A stretch of DNA of 64,000 nucleotides from Bartonella apihabitans (GTDB lineage: Bacteria > Pseudomonadota > Alphaproteobacteria > Rhizobiales > Rhizobiaceae): contig NZ_CP132387.1 of the NCBI RefSeq assembly GCF_030758755.1, positions 124,001 through 188,000 of the forward strand. The letters are read 5' to 3'. The notes beneath the pieces are model-generated. The model did not search any database. It saw nothing but the letters and a program-made list of their open reading frames with translations, and had not been told where the DNA came from. This document shows positions 37,688-48,418 of the stretch, in pieces (the first letter of the stretch is position 1; the number at the start of each line of letters is the position of its first letter). The translations under genes were made by a program, and so were the position numbers.

Positions 37688-38473
37688 TTATTTAGCCTGA
37701 GGAATCTCGGTAATCTGAACGGTACTCGAGTTTTCATTAGGTTCCTCACCAAACCACTTTTTATAGATTTCTTGCATTTTCCCTTCTTGTTTCAGTTTTG
37801 TAATTTCTGCATTGATAGGGTCGCGTATAGGATTGCCTTTTTTTACAAAAACTGAATATTGTTCTTTTGTATCGATGTCATCGACAACTTTATATTGTGG
37901 CTTACCTTTGATAAAATAATAAGCAACAGGACAATCATGTATAACGCCACCTATACGTCCTGACGGAATATCTAAAAATGGTTCTGTTGTCGTATCGAAG
38001 CGACGGATTTCAGAGAACCCATATTCCTTGATGTTGTTTGTTGTCCAAATATCTCCAGTTGCACCGGTTAAAACACCGACAGCTTTGCCTCTCATGTCTT
38101 TAAGGTTATTAATTTTGCTGTCTGATTTAACAGTTAGGCATTGTTTTGAATCGATAAAAGGTTGAGCAAAATCAAGAGTTTCAAGACGCTTTTGCGTAAT
38201 TGTTACAGACCCAATAGCTAAATCTGCGCGTCCTGATTGAACTGCAGTAAAAATAGCATTGTGTGGCATTAAGGACATTTCAATATTCATCCCTAAGCGC
38301 TCTGCAATAATATTGATCAAATCAACTTCAAATCCAATAGTCTTCCCACTGGCATCTTGAAATTCAAATGGAAGATTAGCGGTTGCAGAAGCAACTTTAA
38401 GTGTCTCAGCCATTGCGTTATGGCCAATGGTCGATAGAAGTGTTGCAGCAAGAAATAGAATTTTTAATTTCAT
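37688..38473 (-). CDS. Amino-acid-type ABC transporter substrate-binding protein
   Basis: A 261-residue family-3 solute-binding protein. The signal peptide (about 1-22, ending NAMA) is followed by LKVASATANLPFEFQDASG, IGFEVDLINIIAERLG, RADLAIGSVTITQKRLE and a C-terminal KMQEIYKKWFGE. GAAGGGAAC precedes the ATG. It starts the SBP-permease-ATPase-FAH-aminotransferase operon. The ligand is unknown; the FAH and aminotransferase partners suggest an amino acid or sugar-acid-like compound rather than a common nutrient amino acid. Confidence 0.87.
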   Translation of the reverse strand: MKLKILFLAATLLSTIGHNAMAETLKVASATANLPFEFQDASGKTIGFEVDLINIIAERLGMNIEMSLMPHNAIFTAVQSGRADLAIGSVTITQKRLETLDFAQPFIDSKQCLTVKSDSKINNLKDMRGKAVGVLTGATGDIWTTNNIKEYGFSEIRRFDTTTEPFLDIPSGRIGGVIHDCPVAYYFIKGKPQYKVVDDIDTKEQYSVFVKKGNPIRDPINAEITKLKQEGKMQEIYKKWFGEEPNENSSTVQITEIPQAK

Positions 38474-38988
38474 CGAATTGTTCCCTTCTTTATTATGTGG
38501 ATTATTTGATTGTAAAAATATTAAAGTTTATTGAAAATTATATATAATTTTATTTTTAATTATTATTATAATATGTATATAATAATTTATTTTGTTGCGA
38601 TGGCATTGATATAAAAAATTTTTTTATTTAAATTAAGTTATATCCTCCTATGATAACATTAATCAATAATAGCAATATAATTATTGGATTCCCATGAAAT
38701 TTAATGCCTATTATTATTGCCCCTCCCTTAAGGATTTGAGGTTGCCTTAAGGAAAAAAAATTGTAAATCCACCTTTATTGAATATGGATATAACAAAAAT
38801 AGATACCGGATTATATGTTGTTTATCAAAAATGGTTAGATGTGATCTTTAGTGGATATACGTATAAGTTGTAAAGAAAATTAACACTACTAAAGATAGAA
38901 ATATAGTATTATTTAAATAGAATTGATCATTATATTGATTTTATGTGTGTAAAGCGTTTTATGACGATATGTTGATTGACCTAAAAGA
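38474..38988. other. AT-rich promoter region between importer operon and LysR gene
   Basis: About 510 very AT-rich bases, no gene seen. The promoter of the importer operon should lie near its left end. No clear LysR T-N11-A box could be fixed by eye. Confidence 0.4.
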
Positions 38989-39912
38989 TTAGGTTGCCCG
39001 TTTTATAAGCGTATTTATAAAATCATTCGCCGCCGGTGGTAATGCAATGTTTTTGGGTGTAATGATTTCATAAGGTTCACTTTTTGATTTTAATTTGAAA
39101 TTAAGCGCTTTTGCTAGCCCAAAGTTAATAAAAAAATCAGCAACATCTTTGGCTAATAGCGCAATATAGTTTGAATCAGACTGAATGAGTGACATTGTTG
39201 CAAATGCCGATCTGGTTTCAATCAAAGTTCGAGGAAAAGTAATCCCCTCTAATCTGTATTCATGTTCAAGAGATATCCGCATTGGCATTTGGTTGGTATA
39301 AACAATCCATCTTGATTTGGATAAATCATTCAGCGTTAGTTTTTTGCTTCTTACAAGAGGATGACAAGGGTTTGCAATAACAGTCAAGGTTTCATCGTAA
39401 AAGGTAAAAATATTATAGATATCAGGGGTATCAGAAACTAAACTTCTACCTATAATTAAATCAAGTGAACTTCTATCCAACTGACGAAGCAATTCAATGC
39501 TTGTGTCTTCAATAATTTCAACGGAAGTATTCGGATTTTTTTTTATAAATAATTTTACGGTGTCTGTTACAATTGGGACTGCCCCCATAATTGTGCCAAT
39601 TCGTAATTTTGTCCAATTTCCCTGGGCAATATATTGGAGCTCTTCCTGTAAATTATTTGCTTGAGATAAGATTGTACGTGCATGTCGAATGACGCATTCA
39701 CCAGCGGTTGTTGCTTTCATTCCTCTATTCGTGCGGTTAAATAACTGTCGATTTAAAAGATATTCAATATCTTGTAGTGCTTTGGTAGCTTGAGGCTGGC
39801 TCGTGCCAACAAGCAATGCTGCTTTTTTAAGGGAGCCACATTCATCAATAGATGACAGTAGAAGAAGTTGGCGCAAAGTTAGGCGCATTAAAAAAAACTT
39901 ATCATCCACCAT
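38989..39912 (-). CDS. LysR family transcriptional regulator
   Basis: A 307-residue regulator. The N-terminal winged helix is clear: LTLRQLLLLSSIDECGSLKKAALLVGTSQPQATKAL, with NRQLFNRTNRGMKATTAG following; the C-terminal part is a LysR substrate domain. The ATG at 39912 gives an 8-residue lead before MRLTLRQ, which could be the alternative start. It stands between the importer operon (same strand, downstream) and the divergent alcohol dehydrogenase, so it is a candidate regulator of both. Effector unknown. Confidence 0.87.
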   Translation of the reverse strand: MVDDKFFLMRLTLRQLLLLSSIDECGSLKKAALLVGTSQPQATKALQDIEYLLNRQLFNRTNRGMKATTAGECVIRHARTILSQANNLQEELQYIAQGNWTKLRIGTIMGAVPIVTDTVKLFIKKNPNTSVEIIEDTSIELLRQLDRSSLDLIIGRSLVSDTPDIYNIFTFYDETLTVIANPCHPLVRSKKLTLNDLSKSRWIVYTNQMPMRISLEHEYRLEGITFPRTLIETRSAFATMSLIQSDSNYIALLAKDVADFFINFGLAKALNFKLKSKSEPYEIITPKNIALPPAANDFINTLIKRAT

Positions 39913-40065
39913 GCCAGGTATCCCTTTTTATTATATCGATATGCAATAAAAATGGATTTACTACACATAATTCACTCATTAACGTCAATAATATACGTTA
40001 TTTTTTGATAATTATCACAAAATTTATCACAGAAATAACAATTACAAATATCTGAGGAGACTGTG

Positions 40066-41202
40066 ATGGGATTAATCAATTATGTAACGCGTGTTCAGCT
40101 TGGCTTTGGGATATTGGAAACGCTCCAAAGTGAACTTACACTTGCCGGTATAAAAAAACCAATTTTGGTGACAGATAAAGGAGTTCGCCAGCTTGGTATG
40201 ATTGATACTGTTTTACAGCATCTTGATAATAAAGATATTGCTATTTTCGATGAGACGCCGGGAAATCCAACCGAGTTTGCTGTTCGTGCAGCTGTTGCTC
40301 TGTTTAAAAAAGTCGGTGCAGACGGGATTATTGCCTTAGGAGGTGGATCGCCCATTGATCTTGCGAAAGCGGTCGCTATTTCAGCTGCGCATGATGGCCC
40401 ACTCAAGTCATTTGCCGCTATTGAAGGTGGTGCTGCAAATATTACAAGCAGAACATATCCGACGATTGCTATTCCAACGACTGCCGGGACGGGAAGTGAA
40501 GTAGGACGCGGTGCTATTATTATTCTTGAAGATGGTAGAAAAGTTGGCCTTTTATCTCCGTATTTGGTGCCTCGTGCAGCTATTTGTGACCCTACCCTTA
40601 CTCTAAGTTTGCCTGCTAAGCTAACAGCCGCAACAGGCATGGACGCTATCTCGCATTGTATTGAAACTTATCTAGCACCTTCTTTTAATCCGCCAGCTGA
40701 CGGTATTGCATTAGAAGGGTTGCGTCGTGCATGGAAGAATATTCAACTTGCAACTGATGTTCCAGATAACAAAGATGCACGTTTAAATATGATGATTGCT
40801 TCCACGATGGGTGCTATGGCTTTTCAGAAGGGATTGGGGTGCATTCATAGCCTCAGTCATTCGCTAGGAGGTTTGAATCCAACCTTACACCATGGCACTT
40901 TAAATGCTATTTTTTTGCCCGCTGTGCTTGAATTTAATGCGACAAGTGAAACCGCAATCAGTGAGGGGAAATATCAACGCTTAGCAGAAATTTTAGGTGC
41001 AAAATCATCTGCTGACGTTATGCAGGTTGTTGTTCAGAAAACAAAGCAATTGCGTCTTCCAACAAAATTATCTGAGTTGGGTGTTAAAAAGGATTTATTT
41101 CCTGCTATTATTGAAGGAGCGCTTAAAGACCATAGTCATGCAACTAATCCTCGCGTCGCTACAGCCGAAGATTATCGTATTATGCTTGATAAATCATTTT
41201 GA
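40066..41202 (+). CDS. Iron-containing alcohol dehydrogenase
   Basis: A group III metal-dependent dehydrogenase of 378 residues, starting at ATG 40066 behind GAGGAG. The NAD-binding GGGSPIDLAKAVA (about residue 95) and TAGTGSEV are intact. Metal ligands are visible in DAISHCIE, HSLSHSLG and HHGTLNAIFLP. It is divergent from the LysR gene and is the only complete gene of the plus-strand string that continues with three pseudogenes. It may reduce or oxidise a semialdehyde or hydroxy acid of the same pathway. Confidence 0.9.
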   Translation: MGLINYVTRVQLGFGILETLQSELTLAGIKKPILVTDKGVRQLGMIDTVLQHLDNKDIAIFDETPGNPTEFAVRAAVALFKKVGADGIIALGGGSPIDLAKAVAISAAHDGPLKSFAAIEGGAANITSRTYPTIAIPTTAGTGSEVGRGAIIILEDGRKVGLLSPYLVPRAAICDPTLTLSLPAKLTAATGMDAISHCIETYLAPSFNPPADGIALEGLRRAWKNIQLATDVPDNKDARLNMMIASTMGAMAFQKGLGCIHSLSHSLGGLNPTLHHGTLNAIFLPAVLEFNATSETAISEGKYQRLAEILGAKSSADVMQVVVQKTKQLRLPTKLSELGVKKDLFPAIIEGALKDHSHATNPRVATAEDYRIMLDKSF

Positions 41203-41246
41203 TTTTGTCTTGCTTTTTAAAAATACCAATTGAAAAGAACTATTCA

Positions 41247-42771
41247 ATGCAACTAACAGGTAACTTGTTGATTGGCGGTAATAGCCATTATAGAACAAAC
41301 GGCTCATGTCAAACTGTTGAAGCTGTAACGGGAAATTTTTTGCCTACGCATTTTGGTGGAGCTACTTTAGAAGATGTGCAATAAGCAACAAAACTAAGCT
41401 GAAAAGCTTTGCCAATCTATCGTGCGACAAGTCTTGAAAAAAGAGAAAAATTTTTAGAAAAAAATTGCCGCTTTGATTGCTGCCACGGGTGATGATTTAA
41501 TTGAACGTACGATGGAAGAAACAGGGCTTTCAAAAGTAGGCCGTGAAGGTGAGCGTATGCGCACTATCAATCAATTGAAGATGTTTGCAACAGAAGTGCG
41601 CTCAGGTCGTTTTCTTGATAAGCCAAAAGATAAAGGTGATCCAACACGTAATCCAGTTCCTAAGCCGGATCTCAAATTTTGTAATATTGCAATTGGTTCA
41701 GTAGCTGTGTTTGGTGCATCAAACTTTCTCCTTGCTTTTTCTGTTGCTGGCGTTGATACCGTTTCTACTTTTGCGGCGGGTTGTCCTGTTATAGTTAAGG
41801 CTCATCCCCGCCCATCCTGGTACATCTGAAGTTATAGGACTTTGCATACAACAATCTGTCGTCGAATGTGATTTACCTGCCGGTACTTTAGTTCTTTTGC
41901 ATACTGTTGAGCGGAGCATCGGACAGGCTTTGATAGCCGATCCTTATATTCGTGCTGTCGTATTTACGGGGTCGCGTAGCCGTGGTCTTGCTATTATGGC
42001 CGTCGCGGCTAAGCGCAAACAGCCAATTCCTGTTTATGCTGAAATGAGTAGTATTAACCCTGTCCTATTACTACCTGTAGCATTGAAGGAAAATGCCTCA
42101 GCAATTGCTACGAGTTTTATCACTTCTTTAACTCTAGGCGCAGGTCAATTTTGTACTAACCCGGGCCTTATATTGGCTATAGCGATTGAAGGTCTTGAGG
42201 TTTTCTTAAAAACGGCAGTTGATGCTGTTCGTAAACAGGAGCCACAAACAATGTGAACGCCACATATTGCTGAAGCTTATCGTCATGGTATTTCTATTTT
42301 ATTGCAAAATACACGTGTTGAAAAACTGTCTGACGGCCTTCCAGCAAATTATTTTCAATGTCAGGTAGCATTATTTGAAACTAAGGCTAGTGACTTTATC
42401 AACGATCATAAGATGCAAAATGAAATATCTGGATCGGTAAGCTTAATTGTACGTTTTGCAAATACTCAGGAGCTCTTTAACGTTCTAACCAAACTTGAAT
42501 GACAGTTAACCATAACTGTCGATATACAAGATAATGATAAAGCAACTGTCAAAGAAATTTTACCATTGCTTGAGATCACAGCAGGTCGAACTTTAATTAA
42601 CAGTTTTAGGACAGGTGTTGAAGTGTCATCAGCTATAGTCCATGGCGGGCCATTCACTTCAACATCAGATGGTCGTTCTACATCGGTGGAAATATCCGCT
42701 ATTTATCGTTTTTGCGACCTGTTTGTTATCAAGATTTTAGTGCTGATATTTTACCCGATTTACTGAAATAA
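41247..42771 (+). pseudogene. Decayed NADP-dependent aldehyde dehydrogenase (2,5-dioxovalerate type)
   Basis: Pieces of one aldehyde dehydrogenase follow in order but in several frames: [46 protein letters not shown] with [31 protein letters not shown], the catalytic-Cys region [10 protein letters not shown]; and finally AGRTLINSFRTGVEVS, VHGGPF and ILPDLLK. In-frame stops occur at about 41382 and 41414, and shifts follow near 41470, 41820, 42255 and 42500. The pattern SNFPLAFS/GVEVS-VHGGPFPATSD is that of alpha-ketoglutarate semialdehyde (2,5-dioxovalerate) dehydrogenases. The gene is certainly non-functional. Confidence 0.85.
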
Positions 42772-43027
42772 AATCGCCTACGCATCAATTTTTAAATTGA
42801 TGAAATACGACACACCATAAATAATCACAATGATCACTCCAATGCCGGGAGGCTTTAAAGGAGGGTAGGGGGGGGCGGTTATGCAAAAATTATTTGATGT
42901 CAACGTGAACATCTTTCATGAACCATCAACTGTCTCAAAAAAAAGCGCGCTTACAAGACGTTTTATAAAAATTAAATTTAAAAAGAAAAACTGTTAAGTA
43001 ATTCATTTTCTTTGGGAGGGAAGTTTT

Positions 43028-44328
43028 ATGAACGTCAAGAATATTAAACTTAAACGTTTGAACTCCATTCAGTATACTTCTGTTGGTTTTCTTATCACAG
43101 TAGGCATTGTTATTTATTTAGATTGCAGGGCTCTTTCAATAGCAAATTCCACTATCAGTGCAGATTTGAATTTAAACGCTTCTGAAATGGGATTTTTGCT
43201 TTCAGTTTTTTTTTATCTTATGCTATTGCACAACTTCCAGTAGGTGGACTGCTTGATCGTTTTGGGGCACGCCTAGTTTTAGGTGTATCAATGTTTGTGT
43301 GGCTGCTAGCGCAATTTGTTGGTGGTTTGGTCCATACACTTCATCAATTTTTTATTGCAAGAATTTTTCTAGGAGTGGAAGAAGCACCGTAGTTCTATGC
43401 TGGAGCAAAAGTCGTTAGTGAACGGTTTAATCCGAAGGAATGTGGCACACCAACAGGCATTTTTGTGGTGTCATCAACAATTAGGCCTGCTTTAGCGCCA
43501 CCAATCTTAACAGCTATGATGCTCTTAACGGGGTGGCCGTGGATGTTTATTATATTAGGTTTTCTTGGCATTATTGTATCTATTGGTTGGTATTCGATCT
43601 ATCGTAATCGTAGTGAAGTTTCGTTGACACAAGATGAGATTGATCACTTGAGTATTGGCGAAGATAAACAAATTTCTAATGAAATGGCCAAGCCAAGTTT
43701 TCGCGACTGGATACGGTTATTTAAGTACGCAACCACTTGGGGATTAATTTTCGGCTTTATGGGCGTGATTTATATGCTTTGGTTGTTTTACCTAGCTACC
43801 AGTTTATCTATAACATCAACGCGGTCTTAATATTCATGAAACGGGTTGGATCGTTTCAATTCCTTATATTTTTGCTACAATTGGTATGTCAGGTGGTGGT
43901 TGGTTTGCCGATGGGCTTCTTGCTAAGGGAATTGCACCGCTTGCTAGCCGTAAATGGCTACTGACACTAGATTTAATCCTAGCTGGTGCCTTTATTATTC
44001 CGGCTGCTTGCACGCCAAGTCTTGTTTTAGCTATTATCTTTATTTCCGCGGCTATGTGCTGTCTTAATATGGCAAGCGGACTTGCCTGAGCAACTGTCAG
44101 TATTAGTGTTCCTGGCCGGGTAATTGCTTCTCTCGGTAGTTTAGTGAACTGTGGCGGGTATTTGGCCGATCTGTTGCGCCTTATGTGACAGGGCGTATCG
44201 TTAATACAACAAATTCTTTTGTTATAGCTTTAGTAGTTAGTGCAATTGTAGCTATGGTTGCCGCCATTGGCTCTTCCATCCTTATACGCAAACCGATCAA
44301 AGAAACCAATATTATAATTAAGCGTTAA
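43028..44328 (+). pseudogene. Decayed MFS transporter (anion:cation symporter family)
   Basis: Starts with a GGGAGG ribosome site and ATG 43028 and reads RALSIANSTISADLNLNASEMGFLLSVF, a hallmark of ACS-family sugar-acid symporters. A shift near 43210 interrupts AIAQLPVGGLLDRFGARL. A TAG at 43391 replaces Gln in EEAPxFYAGAKVVSERF. Shifts near 43800-43840 break NINAVLIFMKxGWIVSIPYIFATIGMSGGG, and TGA near 44087 and a further shift follow. The family carries galactonate, glucarate, tartrate or similar acids, in keeping with the decayed dehydrogenase next to it. Confidence 0.85.
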
Positions 44329-44421
44329 AAGTTAGAAACCTATGAAACAGGTTTAATAGTGAAAATGTCTTAAGATTTTTAATAAATAACCAATATAGGA
44401 AATTTGTAATTAAAATAATTA

Positions 44422-45125
44422 TGCATAAAAGTCCAAGATATCATAGAGTTTTTCCAATTATCCCGAATATTTTTGATAAAAAAGGTCATCTCATTTTAGA
44501 AGGCCAGTGTCGCCGTGTAGATTTTTAAATAGATAGAGGCGCAAACGGACTTTGCATTTTAGTTAATTTGTCTGGACAATTTGCGTTGTCAGGTCAACAA
44601 CGTGTACTCTTAAGCTGACTGATTTTAAGGTATGTTCCGGGTCATATTCCAGTTATTTTAACGACAACAGATTAGAATAGTTATATTTGCGCGCGATGAA
44701 GCAAGCGTTCGCAAGAATTTAGTGTCACAATGGTTATGATAATGCCACCATTTCATGGCGCTATGCCCAGTGTCATTGAAGAGAAATATTCGAGTTTTTA
44801 AGTATCTATCTGATGCTATCTCTATTCCAAGTAAGATCCAAGATGCGCCAGTGAGTGGTACATTCCTTTCTGTTTCAAATTCATTCTTTATGGCAAAAGA
44901 GTTAAAAAACGTTGCTTGTTTTAAGATTGAAACACGCCAATCAACGAATAACCTATAGAAGTTCGTTGCTCTAGGGGGAGTTTTTATTGGAGGTCCGTGG
45001 GGGTGAAGAAGGGTTAAAATATTGTCAGATTTAAAAGCAGGGCGACAGGTGCAATGACAGGTGGCGGTTATGTTGACGGGAATAGGCAGATATTTCATCC
45101 ACTTGTAAACTACAATCATGGTCTC
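44422..45125 (+). pseudogene. Decayed DHDPS-family dehydratase (2-keto-3-deoxy-L-arabonate dehydratase-like)
   Basis: From ATG 44422 the sequence reads RYHRVFPIIPNIFDKKGHLILEGQCRRVDF, then a stop, DRGANGLCILVNLSGQFAL, a second stop and VPGHIPVILTT. Later come MVMIMPPFHGA, FKYLSDAISIPSKIQDAPVSG and GGVFIGGPWG in shifted frames. Order and spacing match DHDPS-type sugar-acid dehydratases such as L-KDA dehydratase. The right end is uncertain, as likeness fades near 45.1 kb. Together with the preceding two pseudogenes it suggests a lost route from a sugar acid to alpha-ketoglutarate. Confidence 0.75.
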
Positions 45126-45668
45126 CTTTATACCTAAGTTAGATATAGTGTCTGATTTACGCCGGCTTTTTGATAAATTAGCTCGTTACTTCACAAAATA
45201 AAATCTTAAAATCTGTGTCGGTAATGTTAAAGCCATTGAACGAAATCGGGATCATTCGTACATAGCAAAATTTGCCCACTAATTCCTTGTATTTTTGAAA
45301 TGACACATGAAACGACCAATCCTTACCACCAAAATGCACTCAGAGCCAGAGCGCATAAAAAGCGCAGATAATAGCAGAAAATAAATTTCTCAAAAAAGAT
45401 AGAATCGAGCTCTTTGAAATCTTGTTGCATCATATGGGATAAAAGAAACTATCGTAAGATCGTCGTGTCTTAATGGCGGAGGGACAGTTCCCTTTGTTAT
45501 TGTTTCAGACTGTCCCATTTAGTTTTGTTAGCAATATCAATTGGTTATTTTTCTTTATCGTCCCTTATAATACCGTTGTTTCCAAGTTTTATTGGGGGAT
45601 GAAATGGGGGATGAAAAAATACAAAAGTAATTGATATTACTGTTTTATATATATTTTTTTGATTGAAA
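45126..45668. other. Gene-free stretch between decayed genes and tRNA-Ser
   Basis: About 540 bases with no supportable gene. It contains the 12-bp repeat of the tRNA-Ser 3' end at 45472-45483 and a doubled GGGGGATGAAA motif near 45593-45616. No integrase is recognisable. Confidence 0.4.
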
Positions 45669-45678
45669 TGGCGGAGGG
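45472..45678. repeat. Direct repeat of tRNA-Ser 3' end (att-like)
   Basis: AATGGCGGAGGG occurs at 45472-45483 and again at 45667-45678, where TGGCGGAGGG is the 3' end (with CCA) of the minus-strand tRNA-Ser. Such repeats arise when elements integrate into tRNA 3' ends; 12 bp is short and chance cannot be excluded. Confidence 0.4.
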
Positions 45679-45758
45679 GGTGGGATTCGAACCCACGGTA
45701 CAGTCGCCTGCACGCCGGTTTTCAAGACCGGTGCCTTAAACCGCTCGGCCACCCCTCC
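45669..45758 (-). tRNA. tRNA-Ser(UGA)
   Basis: A 90-nt cloverleaf on the minus strand. The 7-bp acceptor stem GGAGGGG/CCCCTCC, discriminator G and encoded CCA are visible. The anticodon stem CCGGT/ACCGG holds loop CTTGAAA (anticodon TGA). A long variable arm (typical of serine) and the T-loop GGTTCGAATCC complete it. It follows ntrC downstream and borders the AT-rich segment. Confidence 0.95.
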
Positions 45759-45831
45759 AAAAAGGATGCGCAAGTCTTTACAAGGTTCTGGCTAAAGGTC
45801 AATCACTTATTTGAATTTTTTTGAGCCAAAT

Positions 45832-47289
45832 TTAATTTGTCCGAGTTCCTTTATAGATGTTCACTTTCAGATCGCGCACTTTTTTGCGCAAGGTGTTGCG
45901 ATTAAGCCCCAATAGTTCTGCGGCCTTGATCTGGTTACCCTTTGTTGCTGTGAGGCAGGCGAGAATAAGCGGGTACTCGACTTCTTCCAAAACTCTGTGA
46001 TAAAGCCCTGCGGGCGGCAATTCTTCGCCAAATGATGCAAAATATTTCTGCATATTCATTTCGACTGCTTCGGCAATTGTGACATTATCATTAACCGAAG
46101 CCGGATTATGAGAATCATGATTTCCGGTTTCGTTTTTTAATTCTGTTTCGATAACATCAACCGCGATTTCTTCTTGCGGATAAAGAGCGGCAAGTCTGCG
46201 TACAAGATTTTCCAATTCCCTGACATTGCCGGGCCAGGAATAGCGGCGTAACAGATCAAGCCCTTCATTGCTGATATGTTTCAACGGTAAACCGTCATCA
46301 GTTGCCATTTTGAAGAAATGACGCACAAGATCGGGAATATCGTCGGCTCTTTCACGTAAAGCGGGAATGCGCAACGGTACAACATTAAGTCTATAAAACA
46401 GATCTTCGCGGAATTGTCCCTGATTGATGAGCTGGTGCAAATCCTTGTTGGTTGCAGCAACAATTCTGACGTCGGTTTTGATCGGTGTCCGCCCGCCAAC
46501 GGTCATATATTCGCCCTGTTGCAGAACACGTAAGAGGCGGGTTTGCGCGTCCATAGGCATGTCGCCAATCTCGTCAAGGAACAATGTGCCGCCGTTCGCT
46601 TGTTCAAAACGCCCGCTTGAACGGGTATTGGCACCGGTAAAGGCTCCTTTTTCATGACCGAATAATTCCGATTCAATGAGATCTTTGGGAATTGCCGCCA
46701 TATTGATTGCAACAAATGGCCCTTTACGGCGTCTGCCATATTCATGAAGTGCGCGTGCAACAAGCTCTTTTCCTGTTCCTGACTCGCCGGTAATCATCAC
46801 TGTAAGGTCAGTCTGCATCATGCGGGCAAGAATACGATAGATTTCCTGCATTGCAGGAGAACGCCCGACAAGCGGCATCGTGTCGTTTGTTTCTTCGGAT
46901 TTCTGTTTTTCATTTTCGGGGCGGGGTTCAACCATAGCCCGTCCGACAATATTGATAAGCTCCGATAGATCGAACGGTTTTGGCAGATAGTCATAGGCGC
47001 CAGCCTCCGAAGCTTTGATTGCGGTCATAAAAGTGTTTTGCGCACTCATGACAATGACGGGAATTTCCGGGCGCGCCTTTTTGATGCGGGGTATAAGATC
47101 GAATGCGTTTTCATCAGGCATAACGACATCGGTAATGACAAGATCTCCATCGCCATTGGCAATCCAACGCCATAGCATTGCCGCATTCGGCGCTACCCGC
47201 ACATCATATCCGGCTCGCGAGAGCGCCTGGTTGAGAACAGTGCGGATTGCCGCATCGTCATCGGCAACAAGTATCATCCCTTTGGTCAT
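45832..47289 (-). CDS. ntrC: Nitrogen regulation response regulator NtrC
   Basis: A sigma-54-dependent activator of 485 residues. The start is ATG 47289, which overlaps the ntrB stop (ATGA); the longer frame runs through ntrB. Receiver domain: ILVADDD, phospho-acceptor Asp54 in [22 protein letters not shown]+ domain: Walker [15 protein letters not shown] (sigma-54 contact), [10 protein letters not shown]. The C-terminal Fis-type helix-turn-helix reads [19 protein letters not shown]. Phosphorylated by NtrB under nitrogen limitation, it activates nitrogen-scavenging genes. All key residues are present. Confidence 0.96.
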   Translation of the reverse strand: MTKGMILVADDDAAIRTVLNQALSRAGYDVRVAPNAAMLWRWIANGDGDLVITDVVMPDENAFDLIPRIKKARPEIPVIVMSAQNTFMTAIKASEAGAYDYLPKPFDLSELINIVGRAMVEPRPENEKQKSEETNDTMPLVGRSPAMQEIYRILARMMQTDLTVMITGESGTGKELVARALHEYGRRRKGPFVAINMAAIPKDLIESELFGHEKGAFTGANTRSSGRFEQANGGTLFLDEIGDMPMDAQTRLLRVLQQGEYMTVGGRTPIKTDVRIVAATNKDLHQLINQGQFREDLFYRLNVVPLRIPALRERADDIPDLVRHFFKMATDDGLPLKHISNEGLDLLRRYSWPGNVRELENLVRRLAALYPQEEIAVDVIETELKNETGNHDSHNPASVNDNVTIAEAVEMNMQKYFASFGEELPPAGLYHRVLEEVEYPLILACLTATKGNQIKAAELLGLNRNTLRKKVRDLKVNIYKGTRTN

Positions 47290-48416
47290 TGGCTTTCTCC
47301 GCTTGATTTTGGTTCTGTCTCTTCCGGTCGCCACATGGGCAAGAGAACACGGAATATCGTCCTTCCCGGTTGTGACTCGCATTCAACGACCCCGCCATGG
47401 TCATTCACAAGTTTTGCAACAAGAGCAAGGCCGAGACCGGATCCATTCGGTTTACTGGTGATAAACGGGTCAAAAAGGTTTTCCTGAATGTCTTTGGGGA
47501 CACCCGGTCCATTATCCTCGACACAGAATTCCATAGGCAATGTGACTTTATCATGCCGCCCTTGTACAGAAAGCTTGATGCCCGGTCGGTAGGACGAGGT
47601 AAGCGTAATTGTAGGATTCTCTACTCCGCCCAGTGCTTCAGTCGCGTTTTTAACAAGATTGAGGAAAATCTGGATAAGCTGGTCGCGATTGGCATAGACC
47701 GGAGGCAGTGACGGATCATATTTTTCGATAAATTTGATCTTTTTTGCAAAACCGCTTTGCGCCAGCCTTTTTACGTGATCAAGTACTGTATGGATATTCA
47801 CCGGAAAACGTTCGATTGGCCGTTCATCGGAGAACACTTCCATACGATCGACCAGAGCAACGATACGATCTGTTTCATCAGTAATCAGACGTGTGAGTTG
47901 CCGGTCATCATCGCTGACAACACTTTCAAGAAGTTGCGCAGCACCACGTATCCCCGAAAGCGGGTTTTTTATTTCATGGGCAAGCATTGAAGCAAGGCCG
48001 GTCACCGAACGGGCAGCCCCTCTATGGGTCATCTGCCTGTCAAGCTTTTCCGCCATGGATTTTTCCTGAAACAACACAACGACACTTCCCGGAATTTCCG
48101 GTAGTGGTTGAACAAAAATATCCACGAGTTTGTCATAACCAAGTTTCGGCGATGATAAATCGACATGATATTCATTGACCGGTTTGGGTTTTTCTCTGAC
48201 CTGATTGATGAGCGAGAGGAGAGGGCTACCAAAGGGTAAGAATGTCTCAAGCCTGTTTCGTGCCAATACAGAAGAACTCGCCTTGAAGAATTGTTCGGCA
48301 TCGGCATTGGCATAGGCGATGCTATTATCCTTGTCGACAAGAATAACCGGATGTCGGACAGCATCAAGCACCAGTCTTGCAAGATTTTGTTCAGAATTTT
48401 TTGCTTTTTGTTGCAT
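47286..48416 (-). CDS. ntrB: Nitrogen regulation sensor histidine kinase NtrB
   Basis: A cytosolic two-component kinase/phosphatase of 376 residues without membrane helices. PAS domain near residues 15-45 ([20 protein letters not shown]). HisKA with the phospho-His in [16 protein letters not shown]. HATPase boxes: N-box [10 protein letters not shown]1 DNGPGVP, G2 GSGLGLAL. It phosphorylates NtrC and is controlled by PII in known systems. It lies between dusB (2 nt upstream) and ntrC (4-nt overlap) in one operon, as in other alphaproteobacteria. Confidence 0.96.
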   Translation of the reverse strand: MQQKAKNSEQNLARLVLDAVRHPVILVDKDNSIAYANADAEQFFKASSSVLARNRLETFLPFGSPLLSLINQVREKPKPVNEYHVDLSSPKLGYDKLVDIFVQPLPEIPGSVVVLFQEKSMAEKLDRQMTHRGAARSVTGLASMLAHEIKNPLSGIRGAAQLLESVVSDDDRQLTRLITDETDRIVALVDRMEVFSDERPIERFPVNIHTVLDHVKRLAQSGFAKKIKFIEKYDPSLPPVYANRDQLIQIFLNLVKNATEALGGVENPTITLTSSYRPGIKLSVQGRHDKVTLPMEFCVEDNGPGVPKDIQENLFDPFITSKPNGSGLGLALVAKLVNDHGGVVECESQPGRTIFRVLLPMWRPEETEPKSSGESQ

Positions 48417-48418
48417 CG

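Noticed and set aside
45590-45640. Possible integrase fragment beside tRNA-Ser
   Set aside because: Only a repeated GGGGGATGAAA motif is present; no recombinase catalytic residues could be read.
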